DNA from: Cruorifilaria tuberocauda
Taxonomy: Eukaryota; Nematoda; Chromadorea; Rhabditida; Onchocercidae
Assembly: GCA_013365365.1 (NCBI GenBank)
Contig: JABVXU010000361.1
Coordinates: 1 to 56,432, forward strand
Direction: 5' to 3'
Length of the DNA: 56,432 nt
A program made the position numbers and the translations under genes. The notes below the pieces were generated by a model. That model was not told where the DNA came from, did not search any database, and saw only the letters and a list, made by a program, of their open reading frames with translations. Numbering within the stretch: the first letter of the stretch is position 1; each line of letters begins with the position of its first letter. Positions 23,141 to 42,800 of the stretch are shown piece after piece.

Positions 23141-25486
23141 GCGCGTCTCCTAAAAATCATTTAACTGTTAAATAGACTAAACAATATAACGAAGGATACA
23201 AGAATTTTAATCAATGCCGATTAAGATCTTCCCAGTATTGAGTTCAGCCGTTCCATCTAATCGACGTATTTAGTTTTAAGATGTCCCAATACCGCGGTGC
23301 ATATGTATTTCAAACTTCACCTCTAAACTCTGCACGTAATGCAAGAACTTTCCTTGCTATTACGCCATTCAGAATCCACAGTCGTAAAATATGGGTCGGC
23401 CGAAACTTGCTAATAGAAAGGAAGAGCTCGCAGTGGATTGAAGAGTGATCTAAAGTCCAAGTGGCCTTCAATTCATTAGACAAAGAGGAGGACAGAATAT
23501 TGTTACCTTATTTTCCTTCAGTTTGAATATATGGAAAATTTCCAATCATAAATGAAGTTACCATTTGAAAAGTTTCCATTCTGATTGTTTTCTTCGCAGC
23601 AACACTGTTCAGTTAGTGACAGCGAAAATCGTAATTTATGCAAACAGCTAAAAATAATGCTCCCATTCGGTTAATCAAACTTTAATCCTACAGCATATCA
23701 TTCGTTTTTAATTAGTATTGGCATTTCGTCATTAATGAAATATTTCGGCAAACAGTAAAGAAAACAAGTAATCAAAGTATGGTAAGGTGTCATTTTTCAG
23801 TATTTATTGCCTGCTTGTGTAAATTATAATTGTGTTTGCGGTTGGAACTCTCATTGTAAGGATGGCCAATAAATGATCTGATAGGAACAGTCATTCATAT
23901 TCATCTATTTTTTCCCATGTGAATACTGATGTGTAACCATAAAACAGTAAGATAGGCATGATCGAAGTGAAAGAATCTGACATTGTGGAAGCAGAATAGC
24001 AATCGAAACAGCGTTGGCAATATTCATAGGATCGTTTTTGGTAAACTCAAATTTATTGATGATTTTCTTATTCAATAAAGAGAAGCAAACGATCGTTGCA
24101 CGTTTTCAATCTTCAACTAATTGTGTAATCAGATAGATACGTGTTGAGTGAAAATGAATCATTGTTGTATACTTGGCTGTAAAATGAAAAAATTACAAAA
24201 ATTCTGCAATACATTCATCAAAAGTTATTTCTCGAGAAGAGAGTGAACAACAACTTTTGAAATGATTTAAGAATCACTTACAGTTTAAAAATTATATTGC
24301 AACAAACGACAATAAAAATGGAATTAATTTGTTAAATAGGAAGGAAATGGGAGAACACACGACATAATCTAATAATTTTTGAACGTTTTGCAATGACCTC
24401 TCGAAATACTCATTAATGAATTAATAACGGAGTTAGGATGAAAACGCCATTCTATGACAACAAATGATATGGACATGAAACATCTCCATATTACTAACAC
24501 TTAATTGAGACATTTCCGTCTGATAAATGCATAAGGCAAGCAGTACTTCATGAATCACAGGAAGAAAGTAAATTTGGAGAGGATATGTAAACCTGAATTT
24601 ATTAGCAATTGGCAAAAATGAATATCAACACTACTGAGTTATAAGCAATACATAGATAATGACCGTTTGGCCCATAAAAAAACTAGAAATTGGTCCTTTA
24701 TATTGAATTTCGATGCTTGTGTTGTGTTGGAATCTGTATTGGCTTTTGATTAACTATCAGTTATAACATATTCGAACGAAGTGTTTTGTCTCTGGCTTGG
24801 GAATTTGTTTGTTTGGAATGTAACAGATAAAGCTATCTTTTCTGTCCATCTCTCTTCACTGTTTTCAAATTATATTCTGGACAAAGCTATTTCTGATATT
24901 ATTCTTGAACTTTTTTTGATTGAAATAAAGTTTGAAAAATCACATTCCATAATTTCTACTTCTAGCCACTGTTGTTTTTAAATTAAGAAAGTAATTATGA
25001 TTGTTGTAAAGCGATACAATAATTCTTGATTTTTATTTATTCAAGAGGAATCTCTACAGTATCTTCAAAGAATTTGTACTCTATTTTACTTTATTAAATG
25101 TCACCCGTATAAAGCATTGTAATTTAAAATTTATTCAGTGCTTTAGGCATAGATAAAGGAAGAAATTAAAAGACATCATTTTGAATTTAATAAGAATATG
25201 CAAATATCTCCTGGCATCATCTTGGACTTTATAAGAAGGAGAAAAATTTTCCTTATAATATTACTTCAACTATCGAGTGATCGGTCGTCTCTCGCTGTTG
25301 TTATTATTTTCTGCGGTTGTTTTATAATGGCTATGGGGAGTGGATTTCCAAAGTCTCCTTATCTTGAGGCGTGGCAGTCGTTTTCGTACAGTCGTGAAAG
25401 TCAATGCATGAGTAGCGTTATTAAAGTGTAAGTTGGTGATAGGAACTCGATTAATATGTTATAAATCGTACTATTCTGAATTACAG
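23141..25486. other. Spacer between divergently transcribed MFSD11 and CFIm25-like genes
   Basis: Mostly AT-rich. It includes the GC-elevated island at 23281-23480 described separately. The short ORFs at 24433-24615, 24781-24981 and 25198-25431 have no recognised domain or splice context. Confidence 0.45.
23281..23480. other. GC-elevated island open on both strands
   Basis: The plus strand has an ATG at 23281 and a 59-codon frame starting MSQYRGAYVFQTSPLNSARN. The minus strand is open for about 67 codons without an ATG and includes HILRLWILNGVIARKVLALR. Neither is recognised. It could be an upstream exon, a small gene or simply the promoter region of the MFSD11 gene, whose start lies 140 nt further along the minus strand. 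Confidence 0.3.
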
Positions 25487-25527
25487 TTTAGTATTGATTC
25501 TTCGCTAAAAAGAAAAAATATTGGGTA

Positions 25528-26703
<1,176 letters not shown>

Positions 26704-28464
26704 TGTTGGCGTCCACAGCAATTCACCAATATCAAGAAAATATATTATTATGAAAGATCATTTATTACAAATTAAAAAATTTTTTGCACATTTTATTGGA
26801 ACCGTTCCCCTTAAAATTTATTAGTGCAAAATAATGAGTCCCTAATAGAGTCATATGATTATAGTTATCGGTTGCTAACATTTTATTACTGTAATCCAAA
26901 ATGATTTTGATTTTATTTTATTCAAGGTTGTAAAAACATTTGCACCATTAAATTTTTAAAAAGATTTTGCATTCTTTTTTCTATCAGTCAGTGATATTTA
27001 TTATCAGAACTTATAGCCACTGCACTGCATTAGACAGGCTTATAAGTTAATGAATTGAACTTGTCTTATATCGGTTCCCAATTTCACTTTTTTGAATGAT
27101 GTACTGCATAAATATATCTTTTTACCGTTGTGAATGCAAAAAAAAAAATCAACTTAGCATGCATGAAACAACTCGAACAGCTTCTTGTTCTATCAAACAG
27201 TTTCAACATTATGATACTAAAAAAAATACATGTATTCAGCGATATCATCATTTAATCAAATTATGTTGGATAATTAGTCGTTAACTGAAACCACACTCTT
27301 TTTTCTTTTGTCCTTTTTCTATAGTATGGTTCTTCTCAGTGGTTTCTGACGTCTTGCACAATTATGACGAGTTTTATACTTTGTTCTTTACTAATAAATG
27401 CCTCTCGATTTATAAATCCGATAACAATCACTGTTCGTTATCACTTTGCATTAGTTTAATTCGGAAGCTGCGATCTCCATGTTCAATAATAGATTGTGTA
27501 AATGATACTTAATATGCTTGAATACATTTGTTGAAGAGAAAAACGAAAAAACAAATTTAAAAAGTGCTAAATGCATATTCAAACTTTCTTTCATCAATGT
27601 AAAAAATTTTCCAGTGGATGCGAAACAAGGAAGCAGAAGAATGAACAATCGATATGAACACAGGAAATGTAAAAAATGCACATTTCTATTCAAATAGTTT
27701 GGAAGTACCAACCAAGGAATTTAAATTTTCCCGAAAATTAAAGTTCAAAAGAAAAATTTACAGACAAACTGTAGTGAAAAAAGTGTTTTGGGTTGAATTT
27801 ATTTCACTGACAAAATTCGAAGGAATTTTGTCATTTATTGAGAATTTATGGGAAGAATTTCTGTGTCTTGAAGAGGTTTCCTCGTTGAAGATAAAATGAG
27901 GAATTGTTTGATTGAGTTGGGAGTGAAAATTGGATATGGATGAGGATTAGCTGATAGCAACTGGTAGGAATTTATTTCCTTATTCGACAACGATTTCAAC
28001 AGAAATTTTGACAAAGGAGTGAAAAGAAATAAGAAATGATGATCCTCAACTTTACTGAGTGGTAAGCTGTTTTATATGATTTGAAATGGGCGGTGCGCAA
28101 AGATTAAAAATCATAAGAAATGATAAATCCTCGTGATTCCTTGAAGGTGATGGTGGAATAATCTGGTAAATTCAGTCATCCTTTAAGGAAGATGGTGAAA
28201 TAAAAAAGTGAAGTTGCAATGAACTGAGATAGAACATTCTGCTTTGAGCTTATGTACAGAATGAATTCCCAATATACGGACTTGACATTTCCCGGTATAT
28301 AATTTCAGTTTTAGAGGAAATAAAATAAAAAAATAAAATAAATAGAATAAAAAGGAAATAAAAAATTTTAAAAGAATAACAATGAGTTTGTAACGTAGAA
28401 TACTTCAATAACTGGAAAAAATTTAATAAAGATTAACATACTGCTTATTTTGAATTTTGTTTTT
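26704..28464. other. AT-rich spacer
   Basis: No gene recognised. The ORF at 27654-27899 is Lys-rich and unassigned. A purine-rich AAATAAAATAAA tract lies at about 28310-28370, and small imperfect repeats (AAGnTGATGGTGnAAT) lie at about 28146-28200. Part of the 3' end may belong to the degraded BEL/Pao element. Confidence 0.4.
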
Positions 28465-29510
28465 TTACCGCATTCTTGTTGTTGAAGCGGTCGATTCTTC
28501 TAGTTTTGTTGTTGGTATTGGTTCTTCCAAAGCTGGTGATTGAATGTTTGTACTTCGAACGTCGTTAACTTTAAGAGGATGCAAGATGTTTACCGGTTTA
28601 CTAATTTTCCGTGTGGCATTCCTACTATAACATTTCTAACTTCTCCATCTCTATTTTGTTTAATTTCCTTTATTTTTGCTATTTTCCATGTACCACGGAG
28701 GATTTTTGGTTCGTTGAGCAGCATGATATCTCTTGGGATTTTCCTAATTCTATACCTTTTAGAAAGATGTATTGTTTTTCAGAGATCATTAGCTTCGACC
28801 GGCTAGATATTTCTTTTCCAGATTTCCTAAAATGGATCTAAACCCTTATTTATATATGGCCAGTATTTCACTAATTTTCCCTGAGTGCTCATTCTATTAG
28901 GGATAAATTCTCGATCATTATCATGGAAGATTTAAGCAACTAAAGGGGTTTGACCGAAATGAAATCAATAAGGCGTAATTCTCAAAGTCCATGTTTAGTA
29001 GTGGTCGGGTGTTCAATATAGCTTCTCTTTCCATCATTAGTGTTTTCTTTCTGCGAATTTCCTCATAGCACACTCCTCCTCCACTCCATGGAGCTGGTGC
29101 TTTTCAAGGTTATTTCTCTCACTGTCAGGAAATTTCTCAATTCATCATCGTATTTTATGATCTTGAAGACTTATTGGAATTGTCTAACATTGTCGCCTAG
29201 GACTAATTTAGACTATCCTCGTCATGCGCTGAATCGTCTTAGTGCATAAAGCTTTCGACTGATAAATCGTCTACCATTTCGAGGTATACAGCTCACGTAA
29301 AAAGTGTTATTAATCTTTTGGTTAATCCAGTTTCATTTTTGATAGAAAGAGGTCCAAAATGATCCAATTCAACACTTCTAAATGTTTGAGAACGTATATT
29401 TAAAAAAAAACTTAAAGTATGTTTATTAATCACTTACGCCTAGCGCTTAAGCTTATTTTAAACTTTTTACGCATTCTTTGTAATGCTTTGGTAATAGTTC
29501 TCTTCATAAT
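28465..29510 (-). pseudogene. Decayed BEL/Pao retrotransposon integrase region
   Basis: Reading the minus strand from about 29510 to 28465, broken pieces of a BEL/Pao Pol C-terminus appear in order. First comes an LQRMRKKF zinc-binding-region-like segment, then VELDHFGPLSIKNETG at the start of the integrase core, then LRRFSA, SKLVLGDN and AILNTRPL. Last is the conserved C-terminal block LLNEPKILRGTWKIAKIKEI with KPVNILHPLK. Stops and frame changes interrupt it several times, for example at about 28580-28600 and 29050-29240. No reverse transcriptase or intact LTR was identified nearby. It is an old, inactive copy. Confidence 0.8.
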
Positions 29511-32500
29511 TTTACAAAATGTATGAAAAAATTGAAAATTCAGCAAAAATTGACTATGCTACACTAAATGGTGAGATAGTGCTGATGAAGCACGATAGAA
29601 ATGAAGAACTGGATTTGTTGATTTGGGTTGAGGATTCAGATTAAAATCAAAGAAAAATTGAAGCAGAATGTTGATAGCGTATGATATAGTATGATATTAT
29701 TCCTTGCAAAATATTAGCTCAGTGAAAACAATCACTGTTGCAATGATGGCGTTATCAAACCTGCTTGATTTACTGCTGTTTGATTCAATAGCACACTTAA
29801 AACCAACGAACGAATTTTCTAGCGTGTCGAAAAGCAGCATTCTCAAGATCATATACTTCTTATGTGTGTTTTGCTGGATTCAGCAGAGCTTGTGATTTCT
29901 CGCCATGTTTTCCATTCTTTTGTTCTTGGATTTCCATATCGGTATCCGTATTAAATACTTATACTTTAGTTTGTTCAGTGTAACTTGAAGCTGACTATTT
30001 AGTTTGTTCAGTGTAACTTGAAGCTGACTAATAGATAATGTCTCTGTGCAATTAATTTTAGACTTGCGGTCTTATTTTACTTCACTCTCCTTACCTTCAT
30101 GAAAAATGCAGCAAACTGAGCATGCATAGCTGGGAGGGAAGGTTGAGCTGGACTAGATTATTGTAAATCGAGCGAACGAAAAAGTAACACTATAATACTA
30201 TTTCCATACTTGATCTAGAAAACAACCGAAACCATTCAAAAAAATTGGCTTATATTTTACCCTATTAATAAATTGAATTCCATGATATTTTTCATGTAGG
30301 ACGACAATCTTCAATTATCATTAAATTTAAAATCCAACTAGTCACTAGTTTCGCAAAAGTGAAATTCATTAATGATCATTAGTAGCTATATATATCTAAC
30401 AGCTATGTATATATGCATATATCGGCAACAATAGAAGGATGACATCGTTTTCTTTTTGTACTAGACGATGACAAATGGACAATCATATTATTAGAACAAC
30501 TGTATAATCATTGTTTTCAAACTTTGAATCACTGTCATATATCTGAACTGGTGAGACATACTTTAAATGTAATGCATGCATAGTGATATGTTACAGAGAT
30601 TGAATAAAATAGCTTTATTCAGTTGATCATTGAATTCAATCCATCAAAGCAATTAAAATGCAAATGGGAATTGCGTGTTCTTCGCAATACCTAATATCAG
30701 TTCCATTATATTGACACAATTATTTCGTGTAACTTTTTACCTTGTAATTTATGGAATAGGCATAACAGATGGATTATCCTTCGATATATCAAGGTTTTGT
30801 CTTCTATCATTTTCACTTCGCTATTAATTTGTTATGAGGACCAGCTTTTTACAAATAATGCTAAGAATCATATGCGATCGTAACAAATGAAACGGGTACA
30901 AGCATCAAAAAATACAACAGCACTTGAGAAAAACTGATGTGTTGTTCAGACGTCTCAGTTCGTCGTGCATATTTCAGATTATAAATCGTGAATTTAAAAA
31001 TAAAGTACAATCATTTAAAAATGTTTTACTGATTTTTTTGAAGGGCATTGTGCATTACTGGACAACTGCTACGAAAAAAAAATAATTTTAATAATGATTC
31101 AAGTCAGATGAGAAATAATAGTTTAATCGAAGTTAACGTGAGTATAATTACATTGACAATTTGTTATGCTATAAAAACAACATGCGTATGAAACTGTTGG
31201 AAAAGTCATTGTTGAATTATCAGTATTATTTAATTAGTATATCGAATCGTTTGTTATAACTGCTGAAGTTGAAAAAAATTTTTAATGCCAGCAGTCAAAC
31301 TTTTATATGTCATTTACCCAATGAATGAGATTGGCTATCATTGATTAGAATCATTTGATTTTGAAGAAAAATGCTAATGCGATTTTTTTCAATCGTATAA
31401 TTTTGTTATAGAATTTGGAAGATCATTTACTGGGATGTTATTTTTGTTCTTAAAAAAGTACAAAGTTTCTGAGTTGCAAAACTTGACCCTTGCTGGATTT
31501 TAGTAAATTAGTATCATCATTTTGAACGTTTGCCAGGCAACTTGGAAGATCTGTAATCGATAATCACTTCTCTATACTTTACAACAACTATATTGTCTAT
31601 CGCTAATTATTTTATCTATCAACACCTTCTATTCCATTCTTCCTCCTTCCACAAATAATAAACAGAACTGTTGTTTTGCAACACATTTTACTGAAGCGAC
31701 GAAAAACTACGTCTTTTTTCTGTGCATTGATAAATCTCCCCAAATTATCCGATTTTCAAAAATGAATTAAGATACGAAATTTTTTAAAATTTATTTGAAT
31801 GAATCACGAGAATTTTTAATGGTCAATAATAAGCTGATATTTTTATAATTTCATCCTTTTTACCAATTCGATACGTCTCTGTATTTCTGTAAATACGTCG
31901 GCAGTTTAAGCTGTAATAGTTTTCTGATCAAGAAATTATCTCTTTTTTTTGTTTACATATCACATTAATGGCTTGTATATTTTGAAGATCATTGAACATA
32001 AGTTGTCATGAAAGTTTTTCCGTCAGAGCAAATTGTTGTTTCACAAACAATAATTATAGTAAATATTTATTCACTGGAAATCAGGAGATGACAGTTAATA
32101 GCGTCGATAAACGAGTTCTTCTGATTATTGATTGATAAAGAGTTGATCGCATCACTTTATTTGAATGGCGAGATTTCTTTTTGGACAGTAGCGAGACTGA
32201 TTGCTCAATATTAAGTAACACTACATGTATATTTTTCCTACGTTGAACGGATGTAAACAAAGAATGGTAATGATGTGAGAAGTACAGCAGATGAAGTCAG
32301 TAGTAATCATGTAGATCTTCATGATCAGATGGACTTGACAAAATTTCAACATACATAAATCGATGATAGTGCAATGATTCAAACCTTTTGAAGAGTGAAA
32401 GAGTGAGAGAGAGAAAGAGTGGATTGAGAAAAAGAATTTGATAAATCACTTAGCGACATTCAAGGGTCATAGGTAGTAAGAAGACGAAGAATACATAACA

Positions 32501-33136
32501 TCAAAAAATTTTAACAAGCAATTATTGGTACTCTAGCAGTAGCAGACAAAGAATATCATATGACAAAGAAATTAAATTTAAAATTAACTAAAAATTGCGA
32601 AAACAATTCATTTGGCATAAATGCCACTTTTACGAAGTAGTTGATCATATGAGTAATTTTACATCACATAATTTCTTGAGTTTTTCGACAAATGTTTTTT
32701 CTTCTTCAAGAAAGCATTCCATCGTTGTTTTACATTGAATTATAATCTCCAAGAATTATGATATCAATAAGATTGATATCAGATATTTCTAATTCTATGA
32801 TAAAGCAAATTTTTAACTGAAAAATCTAATTTCGATGTCTTCGACAATGGCTACATTCATTAAATAATCCGTACACGCATTAAGTTACTGAATGTTATTC
32901 AGGATAACAGTTAATGTTATTGAATAGGTGGATGAATATCGAAATTTTTGGGCAGCGTGATTAATATAAATTATAGTTTTAAGTCGATAATTGGTATGTG
33001 TATACAACATTTACATATATCAATTTATTAAAATGATATTACATCTTCAGTTAATGTCTCAGGAAATCTTAACTGGGATGGTTTCCCTCTGTTTTAGACA
33101 GAAAGAGAAAGCTGTGACATTCTATGAGATTTTCTG
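29511..33136. other. AT-rich intergenic region before the glucosidase gene
   Basis: No gene found over about 3.6 kb. It holds a perfect 33-bp tandem duplication (29965-30030) and a GA-rich run near 32395-32430. More 5' debris of the BEL/Pao element could lie at its left end but is not recognisable. Confidence 0.45.
29965..30030. repeat. Perfect 33-bp tandem duplication
   Basis: The unit beginning TTTAGTTTGTTCAGTGTAAC occurs twice head-to-tail (29965-29997 and 29998-30030) without a mismatch, so it is recent or conserved. Confidence 0.95.
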
Positions 33137-38870
<5,734 letters not shown>

Positions 38871-39881
38871 TCGTACCTATAAGGCAATCTTTGGTACATA
38901 CATGAAGTACTGAACAGTTCATAATCTCACATTGAATACGAACAATTTTCATCAATGTTAACCATTACAATTTAATTTTTAATCATCAATACAAAGCGAT
39001 ATAATGAAAATATTATGCCCATTCCTACAATGGAAAGAATGTCTTATTCACTAGTACATCACTTCGATGTATGTTGTAACGCTATAACGTTGGAAAAGGA
39101 GAAAGGACAAGCATGAGTGAAGCTGGGAAGAAAGCATTAAACGTTTCTAAAAGGAAAAAATACACAAAGAGATATACCTGATTCAAACACATATTGGAAA
39201 AAGACAAATACGAAAGTACAGCAAATATGTGATTGAGAGTATAACACATGCACGAATTAGACAGTAGAAAAACATACATAGCATCTCCATCCACAAAACA
39301 AACATCATGAAATGAAAAGCTTCGTACTGGACGTAGAATATATGTTCAGCTTCAGGTTAACGTGCTATAATGATAATCTCCAAATATCAGCACTTGTGTG
39401 TGCAGGAAAATTGAGTGTGAGTAAACACTTCCCAAGAAAGATCAACTGTCAGAGATCTTATCCAGAATTTCTTGCTTTTAATATACAATATTACGAGAAC
39501 CGAAATCCTAAGACGACTGCGAAATCGACTTCCTGTTAACCTTGTCAGTTATCGTGGTGTATCTTTACCTCCACAACTGCTCGACGAGAAATATGAAACT
39601 GTCGTTTGCATAATGTCGTTGTACTGATAGGTCTGAATCGTTCTTTGGAAGTTCGGAAGATTTCACACCTGATACGTTGGTTTAAAGTTGAGATGAGATG
39701 GTTGAATCCAAGGAGAAAACGTGTGGACTTGTTCGTTAAGCGAGTTCGTGATTCACGGAAGAGAACATTCTTACAGGAAGGGAACATTTGCATTGTTCAC
39801 ATTATTGGAAGAGGTTTCTGACAAATTGGCTTGATTTTGTCTATGAGATTGTTGAAGCTTAACTTGATTGCCGGTAATCAG
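38871..39881. other. Spacer between the glucosidase and taf-3
   Basis: About 1 kb holding the glucosidase 3' UTR and the taf-3 promoter. Overlapping short ORFs on both strands (39312-39539, 39545-39793, 39606-39821) are unrecognised, though the stretch 39560-39820 is somewhat GC-richer than its surroundings. Confidence 0.45.
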
Positions 39882-39888
39882 TCACGTT

Positions 39889-42800
39889 ATGTCGATCGCA
39901 GATATTGCGGGGACAGAGTACTATGTTGGTGAGATTATGCCATCAGTGGATGACGACAACAGCGCTAAGATGGCTGAAGATCAAACGCAAGAGGAGGTAA
40001 GTTAACTGTGTGGAAATTGCTTTATTTGAATAGTATATGACATGTATAAAGTTGCAAGAATGATGATAACTTCTGTTTATTGGTTTTAGGAATCCGATGA
40101 AAAACAAAGTCAGAATTGGATAACTGCAAGCAGCTCTACTTTATTAAGTCAAGGTTAGTTACTACTTTGTGCAGTAGAGTGATGATTTTTTATTCGAAAA
40201 TCTTTTACAACATGTGATATGTGTGACTCGGAATATTATTATAGGCAGTGCAACGGACGAAACTCATTCGCTTGAACCCTCTGAAGATTATGCTTTCCAC
40301 TACCTTACACGATCTGTTTTAAAGATGATGGATAATATTGGTTTTTCAACATGTCACGAATCTGTTTTAAACATTCTAGCAGACCTTTGCAAACGATACT
40401 TGCAGAAACTTTGGATTGATTCAAAAATATTTGCAGAACATGGTAACTCCATGAATATATTAAAACGAATTGTCTTTTGAAGGTTTAAAGATTTGTTTTT
40501 ATTTTTTTTAAGCTGGTAGACGATATCCTATCTTTGAGGATGCAAATATGGTTTTTGGAAAACTCATGTTCAGTGTTGCGGAATTACATACATTCATGAA
40601 GCAGGTTGAACATGATCCTCTTGAAAACAGCGTAAGCGATTTATCATTAGATTGCTACTTTTCATTTTATTTTATCTTTAATATTTCAGCTGCTCACAGT
40701 TCTCTTTTTTTAAGGTGCCACTTTTCCCAATCAAGAAATTTTCGACAAATTTGCTCAGTATATACGGACCAGTCTCAGATAAAGAATTGTCAGAACGACC
40801 AGAGTATATACCTCGTCATTTTCCTGCTATGCATCCAGAATGGTGCTCCGATCATGTGGGAGGTGATACTTTACTATTTGAAATAACTATTTGTTATGCA
40901 TCAATGGATGTCAATTTATGTGTCGTTTTACAGCTCGAACAGTCGATGTTTTAACCAAAGATACACAGAAACAATCGAAAAATAATAGATGTACACCGCG
41001 GTGAGCAAAATTTTCGATTAAAATTCTTTCGTTCTTAAGCTGAAGAAATGGGATTGAGTTTCTTTTTTTTACCTAGTACTAGAAGAGAAGTGTATTTGTT
41101 TAATAGTTACGTTCTCTCTATGTAGATTTTTGGTTTGAATTTTTTGAGAATCTGTAAAAGATAAACCGTGAAATACAATAGTAAACTCTTATTCATTTTA
41201 CGTCCATTTTTTACTTTTATTATAAGGTGAAAGATTTTATAATGAAATTGATTTTCAGAGGAAGGGTGACAAAACCGAAGATCTCTTTTCCTGATTTTAG
41301 TGGATCAACAGCTAAAGAATTAGGCTTTTTGCGTCCTCAAAAGTCGCCATCAAAAAAATTGGTTGAAGAACCCAGTGGTATTTCAAGTAGTGCCAATATC
41401 GCAGCTTTACAGACAGCAACAAACAGTGCCATTAGAACAAAGCTTAGGAAGTGGTCGATGCATGAAGTGAGATGTCTTAATTATATTTTTGTTAGAACAC
41501 AAATGCTTTTTTTTACCAACTTGTTAATTTATCGATGTTGTAGCCTGCTAGTACTTCAAAACACTGCGATGAACATCACTTGAAAGCAGAAAATCCTCAG
41601 GAGAAGGATATATCGGATGAGCCTTTCTCACAGGTAACATTGGTTCTCATGTCTGACTTTATTTTCTTATAGCGTTGAATTCGACTGCATTCCTCGTATA
41701 GGCAGTGAATTTGTATAGCTTTCCTGCTTTACTTTTCTTCGTCATTGTTTAAAATGATCATATTATTGGCTGCCGATGTTGTAGAGGTCGATTGGTATGT
41801 TTGGCATGCCACCATCAGCCGTGGTACATCCAGAGAGTGTTGAGACTGAGAAGATCAAAAAGAAAAGGAAGAGAGACAGAGATCGAGATAAAGACCAGAC
41901 TAAAGAAAGGAAAGTAAAGCACCGTGACAAAGTGAAAAATGTTTGTCATATTTGATTTGTAACATCAATTATATATACGTGTGACTAAAGTTTTCATCAT
42001 AGTCATCATTATACAAAAGAAACTTTCCAGGAGGCAAATCCAGTCAGAAGTGGTACAGTTACGGTTGTGGCTGAATCTCTTGCAAATGAGAAGACAAGCG
42101 CAAGCGCGAGTTGTTCAACTGACGCTAAGAGTGTTGGTCAAGGCACGTAATTAATGTTTTTATTTTACTTTTTTGATTTTCCTTAAATTATATAGTGATC
42201 GCTGTGAAAGTTTTTCTGGATAATTTCAAAATTATTGGCTTAAATAGATATACTTCTGAAATTTTTACTTAAATTGTGCTTTAAGGATTAACAATAAATT
42301 TTATGTTGGAGATTGGATTGTATATTTTTCCGATGTTTCCATGAAATTTTCTTTCATTATTGCGATTAACTGATGTGTTTTCATATCATTTCTTCACGGT
42401 CGTTAAGTACTGGTGGTTTGGTGTTTATTTGCTTGAATTTGATGAGTGTGCGATAGTTTAGATTTACAAATACGGAAAATGTGATTAGTCTTAAAGGATG
42501 GCAAAATCGTTTATGGCCAGAAATTGACTGATCTTTCTGAACTGTGTAAATTATGTAAATTTCAGTAAAAAAATCGGAGAACCAACAACAAAACGGTCTG
42601 TCAACATTGTACAAGCAACCAAGTTCTTCAAAACAGTAAGCTTTGCTTTTATGTTGATTTGATAACTTAAAGATGAATATTTACTATTTCTCTCTAAATA
42701 TTTAAGTAGATTGCATGTTTTGTAAACAGTACGCATCTGATGTATTCCAGCCAACAAATCGAGCGAGACATGATAAATTTGAATGGAAAATCTCTTATAG

